Origin: Paramecium sonneborni
Lineage: Eukaryota; Ciliophora; Oligohymenophorea; Peniculida; Parameciidae
DNA length: 64,000 bases
Direction of reading: 5' to 3'
Assembly: GCA_905182985.1 (NCBI GenBank)
Contig: CAJJDN010000044.1
Span: forward strand, 529,006-593,005
Of this stretch, positions 49,575-63,569 are shown one piece after another. Within the stretch, counting starts at the first letter, position 1. Each line of letters opens with the position of its first letter. A program made the translations under genes and the position numbers. The notes under the pieces were generated by a model that saw only the letters and a program-made list of their open reading frames with translations, made no database searches and was not told the DNA's origin.

Positions 49575-50401
49575 TTCTACATAAACATTAAAATATTAAA
49601 AATTTTGTTTGATCATTATAGATAATTTATCATTTCTTTATAAATAAAAAAATAAATACTTTCATTTAATCATGTAGAATGTGGTGTAATTAGTAATCCT
49701 TATTATTAATTTAATAATTTTATATTTCAACTTATTCGTTTATCCATTTATATGCTTACTTTTTATTCGACTATCAATTAATTCATGAAAGATAATTTTT
49801 AAATCAATCTTAAACTTTAATTCAAAACTACTTAAATTGGTCTGATTTCAACAAGTTATTTTATTATGGTAATAGTTATTTAGGAAATGAGACCTATTAT
49901 AAATATAGAGGAGAATATTCTTAAGTTGATAACGACTTTAAAGAGAAAATATGCTAATTCAATTAATGTAGAAATTTTTTTAAGGTAAAATTTCTAATTA
50001 AAAATCATTTTTTCAGGAAGTATTAAAAAAGCTTAAGCATATTTGGGTTGCAAAAATTTGAAACAAATTTTATTTATGCTAAATTTTTTTTTTCTTAAAA
50101 AAATAGGTGGATTGTAGAAGTGAAAAACAACAAAAACTTGATTGTTCGCCCTTTTAATAAGAAATATTTCAGGATGTTTATAAGAAATATTAAATAAAAA
50201 CTTTTTTTATAAATCAAGAAATATATATAAGATCAAAGAATATTTTTTGTTATTTTATTGTTTATTAAAAAATGTATCAAAATAACATACTTGATATATT
50301 CTAAAGCAATTGGTTATTTCATTAGATAACAAAATCTTGTACACCTGACCTTTTTTGAAAAAAAGTATTCATGAAATAATAACAATTTTCTATTCAGATT
50401 A
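49575..50401. repeat. 827-bp segment, copy 2 of 2, right of the N gap
   Basis: Direct copy of 48473-49299. It starts on the first base after the Ns and continues without a break into the unique sequence upstream of the Cys-rich receptor gene. Confidence 0.85.
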
Positions 50402-50611
50402 AATAAAGAGGTTGTGTTTATCTTAAATTTAAAAAAGTTAAATTAAAATTGTAAACGTGTTAATTAAAATAAAAATAATTATTATAAAAAATAGCCTAAC
50501 ATTTAGAATTATTATAGAAAATTATTCTATGTAGAAAATTTTAATATATATATATGGTCAAGCATTATGAAGATTTTATATTTAATAATATTTGAATCAT
50601 TAAATTCAAAA
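50402..50611. other. Upstream region of the Cys-rich receptor gene
   Basis: A 210-bp AT-rich stretch including a TATATATATA run near 50544-50554. An in-frame ATG at 50567 would lengthen the downstream protein by 15 residues. Confidence 0.5.
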
Positions 50612-53600
50612 ATGATCTAGCTTATCATTCTAATTGTATTAGTCAATGGATATTGGGAAATATACTTTAGTGCTTTTCATTAGACTACTAATTTAAATTG
50701 CATTAATAATGATTGCCCTTACTAATTCAAAAAGAATCTGGAATAAGTTAGTGCTCTATATTCTAATTGCACAAATCCTATAGGGTCAGCACTAATTTTG
50801 AATTCTAAATAAATGTTGTCTGTTTTAAGTGAAGCAATAAACAATTTAAGGTCTAATGGTCAATACCATACACTTACTTTAGATTTATACTTTTTAACAT
50901 AATGGATTGAAGGAGAATTTGTGGTAGAGTACAAATTATAATAATATATATTTAAATATTCTACAGAGAATCCATTAAAATTTTAATCAGGAGGATGTAA
51001 TTCAAGTTTACATTAAGTGAGAACAATCCAAATAGCTTTATAAGATGTGAATGCTTTAAAAAATTTAAAGTTCAGCATTCGAAATAATTAAAATGAAGTT
51101 TTAATCAGAAACATACATTTATCTTATTAAACATGTCATAGAACTTGTAGGACTTGTTTTGGTGAGAATTACGATCAATGTACATCATGTTTTGGAGATG
51201 TTAATTTAGTTGATGGAATATGTCGATGTCCCATACGAACTACTCTATCTGGTGAACCACCATCTTATTATAGATGTTTGAAATTTTGTTTAACAGGTAC
51301 TCCAGATAGAAGAGAAAGATATTGTAAGGGTTATGAAATAAGATATATCATTTTTTTATAGCTTCAATAATATAGTTATACATAATTGATTTAATGGAGA
51401 GTAATTTATGATCCTAAATATTTAAACAATTAAAATAAAAAATTAGGACCTTATTTTGGAGTATTTAAAAATAACGAAGGAGCATCAGTTACAGTTAATT
51501 CAACTTAATTTTTATACCCTTTAACTGCATAAATATATATTTTAATGTGTAATGCCACTCCTATCAATTCTGGAATTTCTATCTACCTAAATTCTACATA
51601 CTATTCTTCTTTTTATTTTGATGGAAGGTAATTTTAAACTGATAACTTATTTTTCTATGCTTAAAATACAATAACATTTACTGGTTGTTAAACAGCTAAT
51701 GTTTATCTTTTATCTACAAATCTATATGTTGAATAAGGAAATTTAATTTTTTCTCTCAAAGGAAATTTTACGTAAATATTTTAAATAAAAATATAGTAAT
51801 TCAAATTCAGGATGGTATATCATTTATACGGTGTTAGCAAGCTCTTAATGCCCTGCCTTTTGTTTAAAGTGTGAAAGAGATTATGAATGCTCTATATGTT
51901 AAAGTGGATATAAAAAAGTTTCAGATGGTAGATGTGTTATAAGTTGTCCAAAAGATTCAACATTTACAAATAATATTTGTATTAAAAATGATTAAATTAC
52001 AAAATGTATCCAATTACTAATTATTAAATAGATTCTTAATACTTTATAAGATTATTCTTTGATTTTACAGTACCCAATACCATAAAAGATATGTTTATTT
52101 TAGAGTCTTCTACAGAGAGAGATTTTTAAAAAGGAGTTTTTGTTTATTGGTCATATATTGAATCCAAAGCAGTTTTTGGAGGCAAATATGTTTGGGCAAC
52201 TGCGAAATTTTCTTAAAAATATACTATCCTTAAACCTCATCATTAATTAACAATTTAGTTTGATGCAATATTTGGTTGCAACTTTTAGAGTGGTGCTGGA
52301 TATTTAGGATACTCAATTAATAATAATACTGAAACATAGATTAATTTAAATTAAACAGTTACAATAAAAATTTCACATTCTTCTTCTATCTTATATATAG
52401 CATTCCAATGTTATGGGTAAAATAATAATGTCTTGGATAGATATTGTGCATTAGCTGATTATTCAATAATTGTTCATTATTGTAGTCCATTTTGTTTACA
52501 GTGTTCTAATGAGAATACTTGTATAACAATGGATACCTATGATACTTCTATTATTAAAATTGATTAATCTGAATGCGGACCTTAATAATTTCTTGATAAT
52601 TAATATTTTAGATGTGAAAATTGTCCAGAAGAATGTGAAGCTTGTTTTAATGAATATGAATGCACTCAATGTTATTATCCATACTAATTATATATTACAA
52701 AATGTATATTAATGTGTAAGTCAAATCAACATTTTAATGAATTATTGAATATATGTGAAGGTATTAATTTAATTTATCATAGCTTGTAACATGAAATGCA
52801 AGTAATGTAGAAATAATAAAGATTGGTGTATTCATTGTGAAGAAAAACACTTTCGAATTTTGAATCTTAATTAATGTGTTTGCTAAAGTGGATATTATGA
52901 TGATAATATAACTCCAAAATGTTAAGTTTGTCATAATTTATGTATATCCTGTTATGGTCCTTCTAATATAGCTTGCACACAATGTATATAGCTTGATAAG
53001 ATTTAATTAAATGGCAATATTTGTGATTGTTAAGATGGGTATTATTTTGATTATTCTTAATTCAAATGTGATTAGTGTAATTTTAAATGTTAAACTTGTT
53101 TTTCATCTTTTGAAAATTCATGTTTAAGTTGTAGTAACAATTAAAATAGAAGTTTACAAGGACTTTAATGTATCTGTTTGATTGGATTTTATGAATTAAA
53201 TGACTTTTGTTAGTAATGCCCTGAAACGGAAGATACTTAATTATCATAATGTTACAAAAGATGTGGAAATGACATGAAAAAATGGTATAACTAACCATGT
53301 GATCAAGTTACATGTCTGTTAGGATTTGAGAATATAAACAATATTTGTATTCCAATATGTGGAGATTTATAAATAAATGGTGATGAAGAATGTGACGATG
53401 GGAACTAAATTATAAATGATGGTTGTTTAAATTGCAGATTTTAGTGTCCAAAACAATGCAACACTTGTGATTAGACAACAGTTTTTCCTTGTTCAGATAT
53501 TTGTGGAGATGGAATAATAACGGGTTTTGAAGAATGTGATGATGGTAATAATATTTAATTTGATGGTTGTTATGAATGCAAATTAGATTGTTAAATTTAA

Positions 53601-56600
53601 TGTACAAAATGTTTGAGAGGATAATGTTATGAATGCTAAACATACGGTTGGGAAATAAATATTGAAACTTTGATGTGTATTGAGAATTGTGGAGATTCTA
53701 TTGTAATAGGTAGAGAAGAATGCGATGATGGTTACAATCTAGATGAAAATGATAATTGCTATTAATGTAAAAGATTGTGTAGAAATGATTGTAAAACTTG
53801 TACTTCAGATGGAAAAACTTGTTTGGATTGTTAAATTGTTGGATTTAAACCTTAGAATTATTTTTGCATTAATATTTGTGGGGATGGATATTTAGCAAAG
53901 GATCCATATGGAAGGAATAGTGAAGAGTGCGATGATTTTAATTTAATTAATTATGATGGTTGCAGTTCCACTTGTAAATTCTAATGTTAAAATGACGTAT
54001 GTAAAGTGTGTGAAAATAGAAAATGTATTGAGTGTATTGATCATTATTATCTTGATGTAAGTAAAAATTAATGTTTAGAAAAATGTAATGATGGTATTGT
54101 AATTGGTAAAGAAAAGTGTGATGATATGAATAGTTTACTTCATGATGGTTGTTATAACTGTTAATTATCATGTCAACCTAGCTGTTTGATTTGTCAAATT
54201 ACAGGTTGTTAATCATGTTAAATAGGATTTAGGTTGATTTTAAATCAATGTATTAATGTCTGTGGAGATGGATTAATAGTTTAAGGAGAAGATTGTGATG
54301 ATGGAAATATAAGCCCCTTTGATGGTTGTCATTTTTGCAAATTTTATTGTAATCCTAATTGTCAATTGTGTGTTTTAGGATAATGTTTAAGTTGTTATAA
54401 AGAATTTGTAATGATTAAAGGTATTTGTATGTTTTCCTTTCACAATCCAATAGGAAAAGTTAATGAGAATCATCATCTTTTTAATTAAAATTAGATAAGT
54501 AATTCTTTTATTTCTTTTTGTCGCTTATAGATTAATGGTATCTGTTTAATTTGTGATGATTTCTATTACTTAAATAAATTAGATTCTAAATGTGAGAGTA
54601 GATGTGGAGATAATGTCATTAATAATCTTGAGGAATGTGAACATAATCTGACTTATAAAATAAGAGTTTGTTCAGCTTGCAAATTTTAATGTTAAGATAA
54701 CTGTAAAGAATGCTATTTTGGATTTTGTCAAAAATGTGAATAAGATTATTTATTAATTAAATAAACAAATGAGTGTAAAATTAAAGTGCAATGTAATCCA
54801 GAAAAAGGTCTTTACTACAACGATATCCTTAATTAATGTTATGAGATATGTGGAGATGGTATTATATCTGAAAATGAATAATGTGAAGATTATAATTTAG
54901 ATCCATATGATGGTTGTTATGATTGCAAATATTCATGTTATTCTCATTGTCCATTATGTATTCAAGGAGTTTGTACTGATGATGGTTCTACATGTTAGAA
55001 AGGTTATTATTTTGATAAAGAAACTGGGTTTTGTTTTAATGTTTGTGGAGATGGAATAATTGCAATCCCTGATGAAGAGTGCGATGAAATCAATAATACT
55101 GATTGTGTGAATTGTAAAAAGATTAATGAAAAAAATTGTAAAATTTTTAATGAAATAAATAAGTGTGTTGCTTGTTTGGATAATTTTTAAATTGTAGATG
55201 AAGTATGTCAACCTGAACCAAAATAAATTTGTGATGTTCAAAGTTGTGTAAATTGTTAAAATAATATTTGCATTCAATCTTCACAGACCTAAATTAATAA
55301 TTAGAATTAAGAAAATATAATTTTGTATTATTGCGGAGATGGCTTAATTAATTAAAATGAATTTTGTGATGATGGTAATTTCATCAATGGAGATGGATGT
55401 GATTCGAATTGCCAACCTTCTTTAAACAGTATTTGTTAACTAAACGAATGCATTTAAATTTTCTATCCATCTCCTTAGATTAAATATATATAATAAATAC
55501 AAAATTGTTAAATCCTAACATTATATTATGATTAATATGTAAAGCTGTCTAACAATAGTACTTTAGAAAAATACTTAAACACATTATCAGGTAAGGTTGA
55601 AAACACTCAAGTAAATGTTTCATTTGATTCAAATACATCAGAACCATTTGATTTAGTAAATTTAGAAATAAATATCAAAATAGAATACTTTTACAAAATT
55701 ATTGATCCTATTTTTATTCTGAATTTTGCTGATCCAAGTATTATTCTTAATTAGCATGATTCAAAATAATAAATGATGTTAATATCAATTTAGTTACCTT
55801 CTCCAAATCTCCTATCTATTAAAGAATAATCAACAACAGAATCAATAATAAAATTTAGTGGATATTAAATTTAAATTATTGCTGCAGTAATTCTAATCTC
55901 TTCAATAACTGGTGAATTTTAAATCATAGAAAATTAGATAGAAATTATTTAAATGCTATATTACTATAAATACATAAATATCATAAAAGGATAAAATTTA
56001 GATAAATTTTTTGAGACTTTCAAAATCATTTAATTGGCAAACTTTTTTGAATATATTGGATTTTTACCCTAAACATATTTTTTCTTTTCTATAACAAAAG
56101 AAAGTTCTAATTCAATTTTCTAGGCAGATGGAAGAAGTTCAAACTTTTTATTTGGCTTTTTACAAATATTTTTCATTTTATTCATAGCTTATTCCACCCA
56201 TATATTTATCAAAATCGTTATAAAATTTGCAAATCACAAAATCGCTTTTCTCAAAACTTAACAACTGAAGTAATATTAATTAAAAATTGTAAATAAATTG
56301 CTGAAATTTCTAATAAAAAATAACGGAAATCAATTTAAGACAAAATTTGAAATGATATTCTAATCTCTATTATATGAGCATGTTATTAATACAATGTTAT
56401 CATTTTAATATTAAAATTATGAAAGTACAGAAGGAAAAATAAGTTTAATCTTAAATATTAGTTTATCCATATGGTTAGTTTTGTATTTAATGAACCAAGA
56501 GACTTAACGATGTATTAAATTAAAGCAAACTTATAGTTGTCTCTAAAAAATTATTTTTGGCATTATTTTAGTAGGATGTTTTGAATGTCCAATAATTTAA

Positions 56601-56984
56601 ATATAGTTGTGTGCTCTTAATGAAATATTCTATTTTTCTTTTCTGTATATAAAAAAAAATAAAATCAAATAAATAAATACTTACAAGGACTTATTTAAGC
56701 ATTTAACATTCTTCTTTATGGATATGATTTATTTAATGCATGAATTTTAGAAAAAGGATCCATAATAACTAGTAATACTTGGATGGATTTAAATAGGCAT
56801 AATGAGTTCTAATTTAACCCTAATTCTAATTTTTGATTTATATTAAATTTTGCAACCAATTATATAAAAACTTAGAAAAGGATATGCCAGAGTTGAAAAT
56901 TGTTTGAAGTAGCCAAAGAGAAATTTCGCTAATCATGAGCTTTTTGATAAGGGAGATTCGATTTTATAACCACAAAAAATTTGA
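50612..56984 (+). CDS. Large Cys-rich membrane protein with DUF4215-type repeats
   Basis: The spliced product is 2099 aa, with introns at 51772-51796 (25 nt), 52006-52031 (26 nt) and 52761-52782 (22 nt). The chosen ATG begins a signal peptide (MIQLIILIVLVNGYW); ATG 50567 is an in-frame alternative. A roughly 170-residue non-Cys domain comes first, then growth-factor-receptor-like CxxC clusters (CHRTCRTCFGENYDQC). From about residue 890 to 1580 there are many units of the form CGDG......EECDDGN....DGC..C, the pattern of DUF4215/myxococcal Cys-rich repeats. A Ser/Ile-rich domain follows, then hydrophobic segments in about the last 280 residues. It is probably a surface receptor or adhesin; the ligand is unknown. 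The 3' part from 55409 on is repeated further right, probably by assembly. Confidence 0.83.
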
Positions 56985-57421
56985 TAAATATTATAACTTG
57001 AATTCGATTTTATACTTAAAATCAAATGATTTGATGATTAAATAAAAATCAAATTCAATTTAATTCTATAAGTAGATTTTTGCCAGGTTTCTACCACTAT
57101 TAACTGATAATCAGTAAGTTTCCTAAGCAAATTTACTTTTTCAGTTTAGATTAATAAAAATGACTTTTATTTCTCAATAACATTTCGGTCGTCTTATTTT
57201 TTTAAATAATTAATATTTTTTTTAACATTTAGAATTTTAAAATTTAAAAATGAAATAAACCTGGAATCTAGCAATCATAAAAAAATACCTCAAAATGATA
57301 AATTAAATAAATATTCCATGGTACCAGTTAGATATTAAACATATTATCCTAATAACTAAGATCTAATTTTTATTTCTACATTCTATCATTTTTAATTCTT
57401 AAGTCTTCTTGTAATTTTCCA
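55409..57421. repeat. 2013-bp segment, copy A of a triplicated region
   Basis: Covers the codons for the last part of the Cys-rich receptor plus 437 bp of 3' flank, ending at a single N (57422). The same sequence is at 58873-60885, and its last 1450 bp are also at 57423-58871. Confidence 0.85.
56985..57421. other. 3' flank of the Cys-rich receptor gene
   Basis: AT-rich, no gene seen. If the triplication is an assembly artefact, this flank really continues at 60886. Confidence 0.5.
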
Positions 57422-57422
57422 N

Positions 57423-58871
57423 ACATAAATATCATAAAAGGATAAAATTTAGATAAATTTTTTGAGACTTTCAAAATCATTTAATTGGCAAACTTTTTTG
57501 AATATATTGGATTTTTACCCTAAACATATTTTTTCTTTTCTATAACAAAAGAAAGTTCTAATTCAATTTTCTAGGCAGATGGAAGAAGTTCAAACTTTTT
57601 ATTTGGCTTTTTACAAATATTTTTCATTTTATTCATAGCTTATTCCACCCATATATTTATCAAAATCGTTATAAAATTTGCAAATCACAAAATCGCTTTT
57701 CTCAAAACTTAACAACTGAAGTAATATTAATTAAAAATTGTAAATAAATTGCTGAAATTTCTAATAAAAAATAACGGAAATCAATTTAAGACAAAATTTG
57801 AAATGATATTCTAATCTCTATTATATGAGCATGTTATTAATACAATGTTATCATTTTAATATTAAAATTATGAAAGTACAGAAGGAAAAATAAGTTTAAT
57901 CTTAAATATTAGTTTATCCATATGGTTAGTTTTGTATTTAATGAACCAAGAGACTTAACGATGTATTAAATTAAAGCAAACTTATAGTTGTCTCTAAAAA
58001 ATTATTTTTGGCATTATTTTAGTAGGATGTTTTGAATGTCCAATAATTTAAATATAGTTGTGTGCTCTTAATGAAATATTCTATTTTTCTTTTCTGTATA
58101 TAAAAAAAATAAAATCAAATAAATAAATACTTACAAGGACTTATTTAAGCATTTAACATTCTTCTTTATGGATATGATTTATTTAATGCATGAATTTTAG
58201 AAAAAGGATCCATAATAACTAGTAATACTTGGATGGATTTAAATAGGCATAATGAGTTCTAATTTAACCCTAATTCTAATTTTTGATTTATATTAAATTT
58301 TGCAACCAATTATATAAAAACTTAGAAAAGGATATGCCAGAGTTGAAAATTGTTTGAAGTAGCCAAAGAGAAATTTCGCTAATCATGAGCTTTTTGATAA
58401 GGGAGATTCGATTTTATAACCACAAAAAATTTGATAAATATTATAACTTGAATTCGATTTTATACTTAAAATCAAATGATTTGATGATTAAATAAAAATC
58501 AAATTCAATTTAATTCTATAAGTAGATTTTTGCCAGGTTTCTACCACTATTAACTGATAATCAGTAAGTTTCCTAAGCAAATTTACTTTTTCAGTTTAGA
58601 TTAATAAAAATGACTTTTATTTCTCAATAACATTTCGGTCGTCTTATTTTTTTAAATAATTAATATTTTTTTTAACATTTAGAATTTTAAAATTTAAAAA
58701 TGAAATAAACCTGGAATCTAGCAATCATAAAAAAATACCTCAAAATGATAAATTAAATAAATATTCCATGGTACCAGTTAGATATTAAACATATTATCCT
58801 AATAACTAAGATCTAATTTTTATTTCTACATTCTATCATTTTTAATTCTTAAGTCTTCTTGTAATTTTCCA
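57423..58871. repeat. 1449-bp segment, copy B, between two single Ns
   Basis: Matches 55972-57421 in the same orientation, starting directly after N at 57422 and ending at N 58872. The only difference I found is one A fewer in a homopolymer (8 A instead of 9 near 58105). This shifts the receptor frame, so the copy cannot encode the C-terminus correctly. Confidence 0.85.
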
Positions 58872-58872
58872 N

Positions 58873-60448
58873 TTGCCAACCTTCTTTAAACAGTATTTGT
58901 TAACTAAACGAATGCATTTAAATTTTCTATCCATCTCCTTAGATTAAATATATATAATAAATACAAAATTGTTAAATCCTAACATTATATTATGATTAAT
59001 ATGTAAAGCTGTCTAACAATAGTACTTTAGAAAAATACTTAAACACATTATCAGGTAAGGTTGAAAACACTCAAGTAAATGTTTCATTTGATTCAAATAC
59101 ATCAGAACCATTTGATTTAGTAAATTTAGAAATAAATATCAAAATAGAATACTTTTACAAAATTATTGATCCTATTTTTATTCTGAATTTTGCTGATCCA
59201 AGTATTATTCTTAATTAGCATGATTCAAAATAATAAATGATGTTAATATCAATTTAGTTACCTTCTCCAAATCTCCTATCTATTAAAGAATAATCAACAA
59301 CAGAATCAATAATAAAATTTAGTGGATATTAAATTTAAATTATTGCTGCAGTAATTCTAATCTCTTCAATAACTGGTGAATTTTAAATCATAGAAAATTA
59401 GATAGAAATTATTTAAATGCTATATTACTATAAATACATAAATATCATAAAAGGATAAAATTTAGATAAATTTTTTGAGACTTTCAAAATCATTTAATTG
59501 GCAAACTTTTTTGAATATATTGGATTTTTACCCTAAACATATTTTTTCTTTTCTATAACAAAAGAAAGTTCTAATTCAATTTTCTAGGCAGATGGAAGAA
59601 GTTCAAACTTTTTATTTGGCTTTTTACAAATATTTTTCATTTTATTCATAGCTTATTCCACCCATATATTTATCAAAATCGTTATAAAATTTGCAAATCA
59701 CAAAATCGCTTTTCTCAAAACTTAACAACTGAAGTAATATTAATTAAAAATTGTAAATAAATTGCTGAAATTTCTAATAAAAAATAACGGAAATCAATTT
59801 AAGACAAAATTTGAAATGATATTCTAATCTCTATTATATGAGCATGTTATTAATACAATGTTATCATTTTAATATTAAAATTATGAAAGTACAGAAGGAA
59901 AAATAAGTTTAATCTTAAATATTAGTTTATCCATATGGTTAGTTTTGTATTTAATGAACCAAGAGACTTAACGATGTATTAAATTAAAGCAAACTTATAG
60001 TTGTCTCTAAAAAATTATTTTTGGCATTATTTTAGTAGGATGTTTTGAATGTCCAATAATTTAAATATAGTTGTGTGCTCTTAATGAAATATTCTATTTT
60101 TCTTTTCTGTATATAAAAAAAAATAAAATCAAATAAATAAATACTTACAAGGACTTATTTAAGCATTTAACATTCTTCTTTATGGATATGATTTATTTAA
60201 TGCATGAATTTTAGAAAAAGGATCCATAATAACTAGTAATACTTGGATGGATTTAAATAGGCATAATGAGTTCTAATTTAACCCTAATTCTAATTTTTGA
60301 TTTATATTAAATTTTGCAACCAATTATATAAAAACTTAGAAAAGGATATGCCAGAGTTGAAAATTGTTTGAAGTAGCCAAAGAGAAATTTCGCTAATCAT
60401 GAGCTTTTTGATAAGGGAGATTCGATTTTATAACCACAAAAAATTTGA
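58873..60448 (+). pseudogene. Duplicate 3' fragment of the Cys-rich receptor gene
   Basis: Opens in mid-frame at the codons for CQPSLNSICQLNECI and runs to the same TGA (60446-60448) as the full gene. There is no start codon or signal peptide, because the upstream part is missing. Most likely a contig end that was not merged, rather than a real gene. Confidence 0.7.
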
Positions 60449-60885
60449 TAAATATTATAACTTGAATTCGATTTTATACTTAAAATCAAATGATTTGATG
60501 ATTAAATAAAAATCAAATTCAATTTAATTCTATAAGTAGATTTTTGCCAGGTTTCTACCACTATTAACTGATAATCAGTAAGTTTCCTAAGCAAATTTAC
60601 TTTTTCAGTTTAGATTAATAAAAATGACTTTTATTTCTCAATAACATTTCGGTCGTCTTATTTTTTTAAATAATTAATATTTTTTTTAACATTTAGAATT
60701 TTAAAATTTAAAAATGAAATAAACCTGGAATCTAGCAATCATAAAAAAATACCTCAAAATGATAAATTAAATAAATATTCCATGGTACCAGTTAGATATT
60801 AAACATATTATCCTAATAACTAAGATCTAATTTTTATTTCTACATTCTATCATTTTTAATTCTTAAGTCTTCTTGTAATTTTCCA
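58873..60885. repeat. 2013-bp segment, copy C
   Basis: Direct repeat of 55409-57421 at offset 3464, starting on the base after N 58872. It continues into unique sequence at 60886 (ATAAGTATAG). Confidence 0.85.
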
Positions 60886-62285
60886 ATAAGTATAGAAAAT
60901 GTTTTTCAAATATTTACAATATATTTTTCGTAAAGCATATAGAATATCGAAAAATGTTGATGTCAAGTAGTTTTTTTAATTATATATATATTAATGAATT
61001 TTGTCAATTGGTTATTTAAAATCGAGATTAACATCATAAAATTAATTCATTTCTTATTATTATTTTTAATCAATTTATATTTAAAAATGTAATTTTATCA
61101 GAGTTTTTTTTTTGTTGAAATAAGAAAATGCAAAATATATAGAAAATTTTCATAAACTTAAAATTATTTGTAGAGCTTTCAGTAGAATTATCTCTGTTCT
61201 TTGCTATTTATTTGAGTGTAACAGAAATTATTATCTAAAATGAAACAATATTTTACAGGATTTAAAAGTAATTTGTAAGAACTTTCATAAATCTCTTTCA
61301 GAGCTCTTTATCAGTAATATTTTCTTCGATAATAAATTATTGATGAAAGATAACTAACCTTTACTGTTAATAAAATTGAAATAAAAGATATCTAATCCTT
61401 TGAATCCTTCAATATATATAAGATAAGATTTTATATCATATACAATTTGTTTTCTAGCAGCACAATCAACTAAATTAGGTAATAAATTTTAAATAGTTTA
61501 ATTCTAATAGTATAATTACTAAGAGTAGGATCAATTTCAAAATAAAAATTTTACATTGCTTAAAGTATAAATAAATTTTCCTTTAAATAATAATGATAAG
61601 GAGTTTTGAACAAATTGAAATAATTACTTAAATTTATCTATTATATTTTTTTCTCCTTGAAAGAATCAAGAATATTAAAATATTAATTTTATAGTTCATA
61701 AGTTAATTTCATTTCTCACCTTTTTTTTTCTTCTTTCCTATTAGCCATTTTATAAATAAGATTTAAACTTCAATTTAATAATGAATCTTTAGTGATGATA
61801 AATTTATTCATTTTTATTATGATTATTGGAAACTCAATCTTTTTGTTAATGAATGATTTTAGAATAATCAGAATTAATTGTTGCAGCAATTTTTTAATTT
61901 AAATTAATATTTATATGTTGAATAATTTCCTTATTATTTCTTAATTGGTATTTTGATTATGAAAGTTCCCTGTTGAATTTCATTTTACATTTTTTTTCCT
62001 AAATTCAGCATACTAAAAAATTGGAAAAGAATTTTATTGTCTCCAAATAGATAATATGCTTCCATTTACTTAGAACTTGGATTTTAAACACGATAATTTA
62101 AAATTTTATTTAATCTAGTTAAGAACCATGTAAGAATATAATTCGAAAATTTTATATATTGAAACATAATGTTATAAATAAAATACATCTTTTCTCTTTA
62201 GTAATATCGAATCTGATGATGTGCGATGATCTAAAAAAAAACATTTACAGAATTAAATAATAAAATTGGAATATTATAATATTAA
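60886..62285. other. Intergenic region, 1.4 kb
   Basis: AT-rich sequence between the repeated segment and the WD40 gene. A 65-codon minus-strand ORF (61868-62065) was considered and not accepted. Nothing else recognisable. Confidence 0.45.
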
Positions 62286-63569
62286 ATGGGTTAATGCAAA
62301 GGCATAATTCCTTAATAAAATTAAATGTATCAAGGCAAATAATTTGATTATGAATTAATCAATAGTTTCAATACGTAAGAGACAATTAATAGATATAAAT
62401 TAATAATTTCATTTGGGATTAACTACAAAAATACTTTGATGGCTACAGGGTCAGATCAATAAATTATTGTATACTAATTTAAAGATGGAAGAATAAAATA
62501 ATTATAAATACTTTTGAATCATAAATGCTACATTACAACTCTTAATTTTTTTAAGGGGAACTAAATTTTTATTTCAGGTTCCAGAGATTCTTATTTCATT
62601 TTATGGTCTATAAATTAAGTATCAAATGGAAAATATTTTTGCAAAGTTAAAGCTCATATTGCTGATATAAATTGTATAGCATTGTCAGAATCTAATGAAA
62701 ATTTGATTATTTCATGTAGCGATGATTGCACCATAATGATTTGGAAATCATTTAGTAACTCTTTTTCATAATTATAATGCACTTAAAAGATAACAGAACA
62801 TTCAAATCATGTATTTGGATTATCTATTAATAATTGTGGTACTCAATTTTTATCTTATGCAAAAGATGGATTAATTTTAGTAATGGAGAAGAATAATTCT
62901 CAAAATTGGATTCTCAAATAGAAAATATAAACTTTAGGATATGGGTATAGAATAAATTACTTAACTAATTCTATTTTTTCATTTTAACCAAGAATTCCAG
63001 AACCACATAATATTCTATATATCTATTAATTAGACACTAAAATTGATTAATTTGTTTAAGTATAATAATTATCTGTGGAAGGGGGAGATTAAGGCTGCAA
63101 CACTTATTTTCATATGTATTATAATCCTTTATAATGTGTTTTGATCAATAAAAATGGGTTTTACCTTAATATAATCTCTTTTGATGAAGAATAAGAACTG
63201 AATTATTAATTTAATGTAAAAAAAGCAATAAATTTTAACATTGAAACTTTGTATGGTACATTTGAGTTAAAATGGTTAATATCTAATTACATGGGATACA
63301 AGATCAGTTTAAATTTAAATAAGAAAATATATTTGTAAAAAATGATTAAAATTTTTTAAATTATATTATCAATGATTAAACATTTATTGTAATTAGGGGT
63401 AAACATTAATAAAAAAGTTGATAATAATTTTACTTTATTATTATTTTCTATAAAAAGCAATTAAATTTATATTGTTATAAATATAATCTAGAAAAATATT
63501 TTACAATATGTGAAGGACTTATTAGTTTACTCAGTGGTCTGCATTTAACTATTCGTTTATGTGAAATGA
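62286..63569 (+). CDS. WD40-repeat protein
   Basis: An intronless frame of 427 codons runs from ATG at 62286 (or 62325) to TGA at 63567. WD40-type blades are visible: LMATGSDQQIIVYQF, then FISGSRDSYFILWSINQ, then AHIADINCIALSESNENLI followed by SCSDDCTIMIWK, and SLSINNCGTQFLSYAKDG-like strands after that. The spacing of about 40-45 residues between blades fits a propeller. The last 90 residues have no blade signature and are Ile/Lys-rich, so the true C-terminus might be nearer 63340 if an undetected intron is present. WD40 proteins are scaffolds; the partner is unknown. Confidence 0.7.

Noticed and set aside
61868..62065. 65-codon minus-strand ORF (MEAYYLFGDNK...)
   Set aside because: Short, without recognisable motif or continuation; chance is as likely as a real gene.
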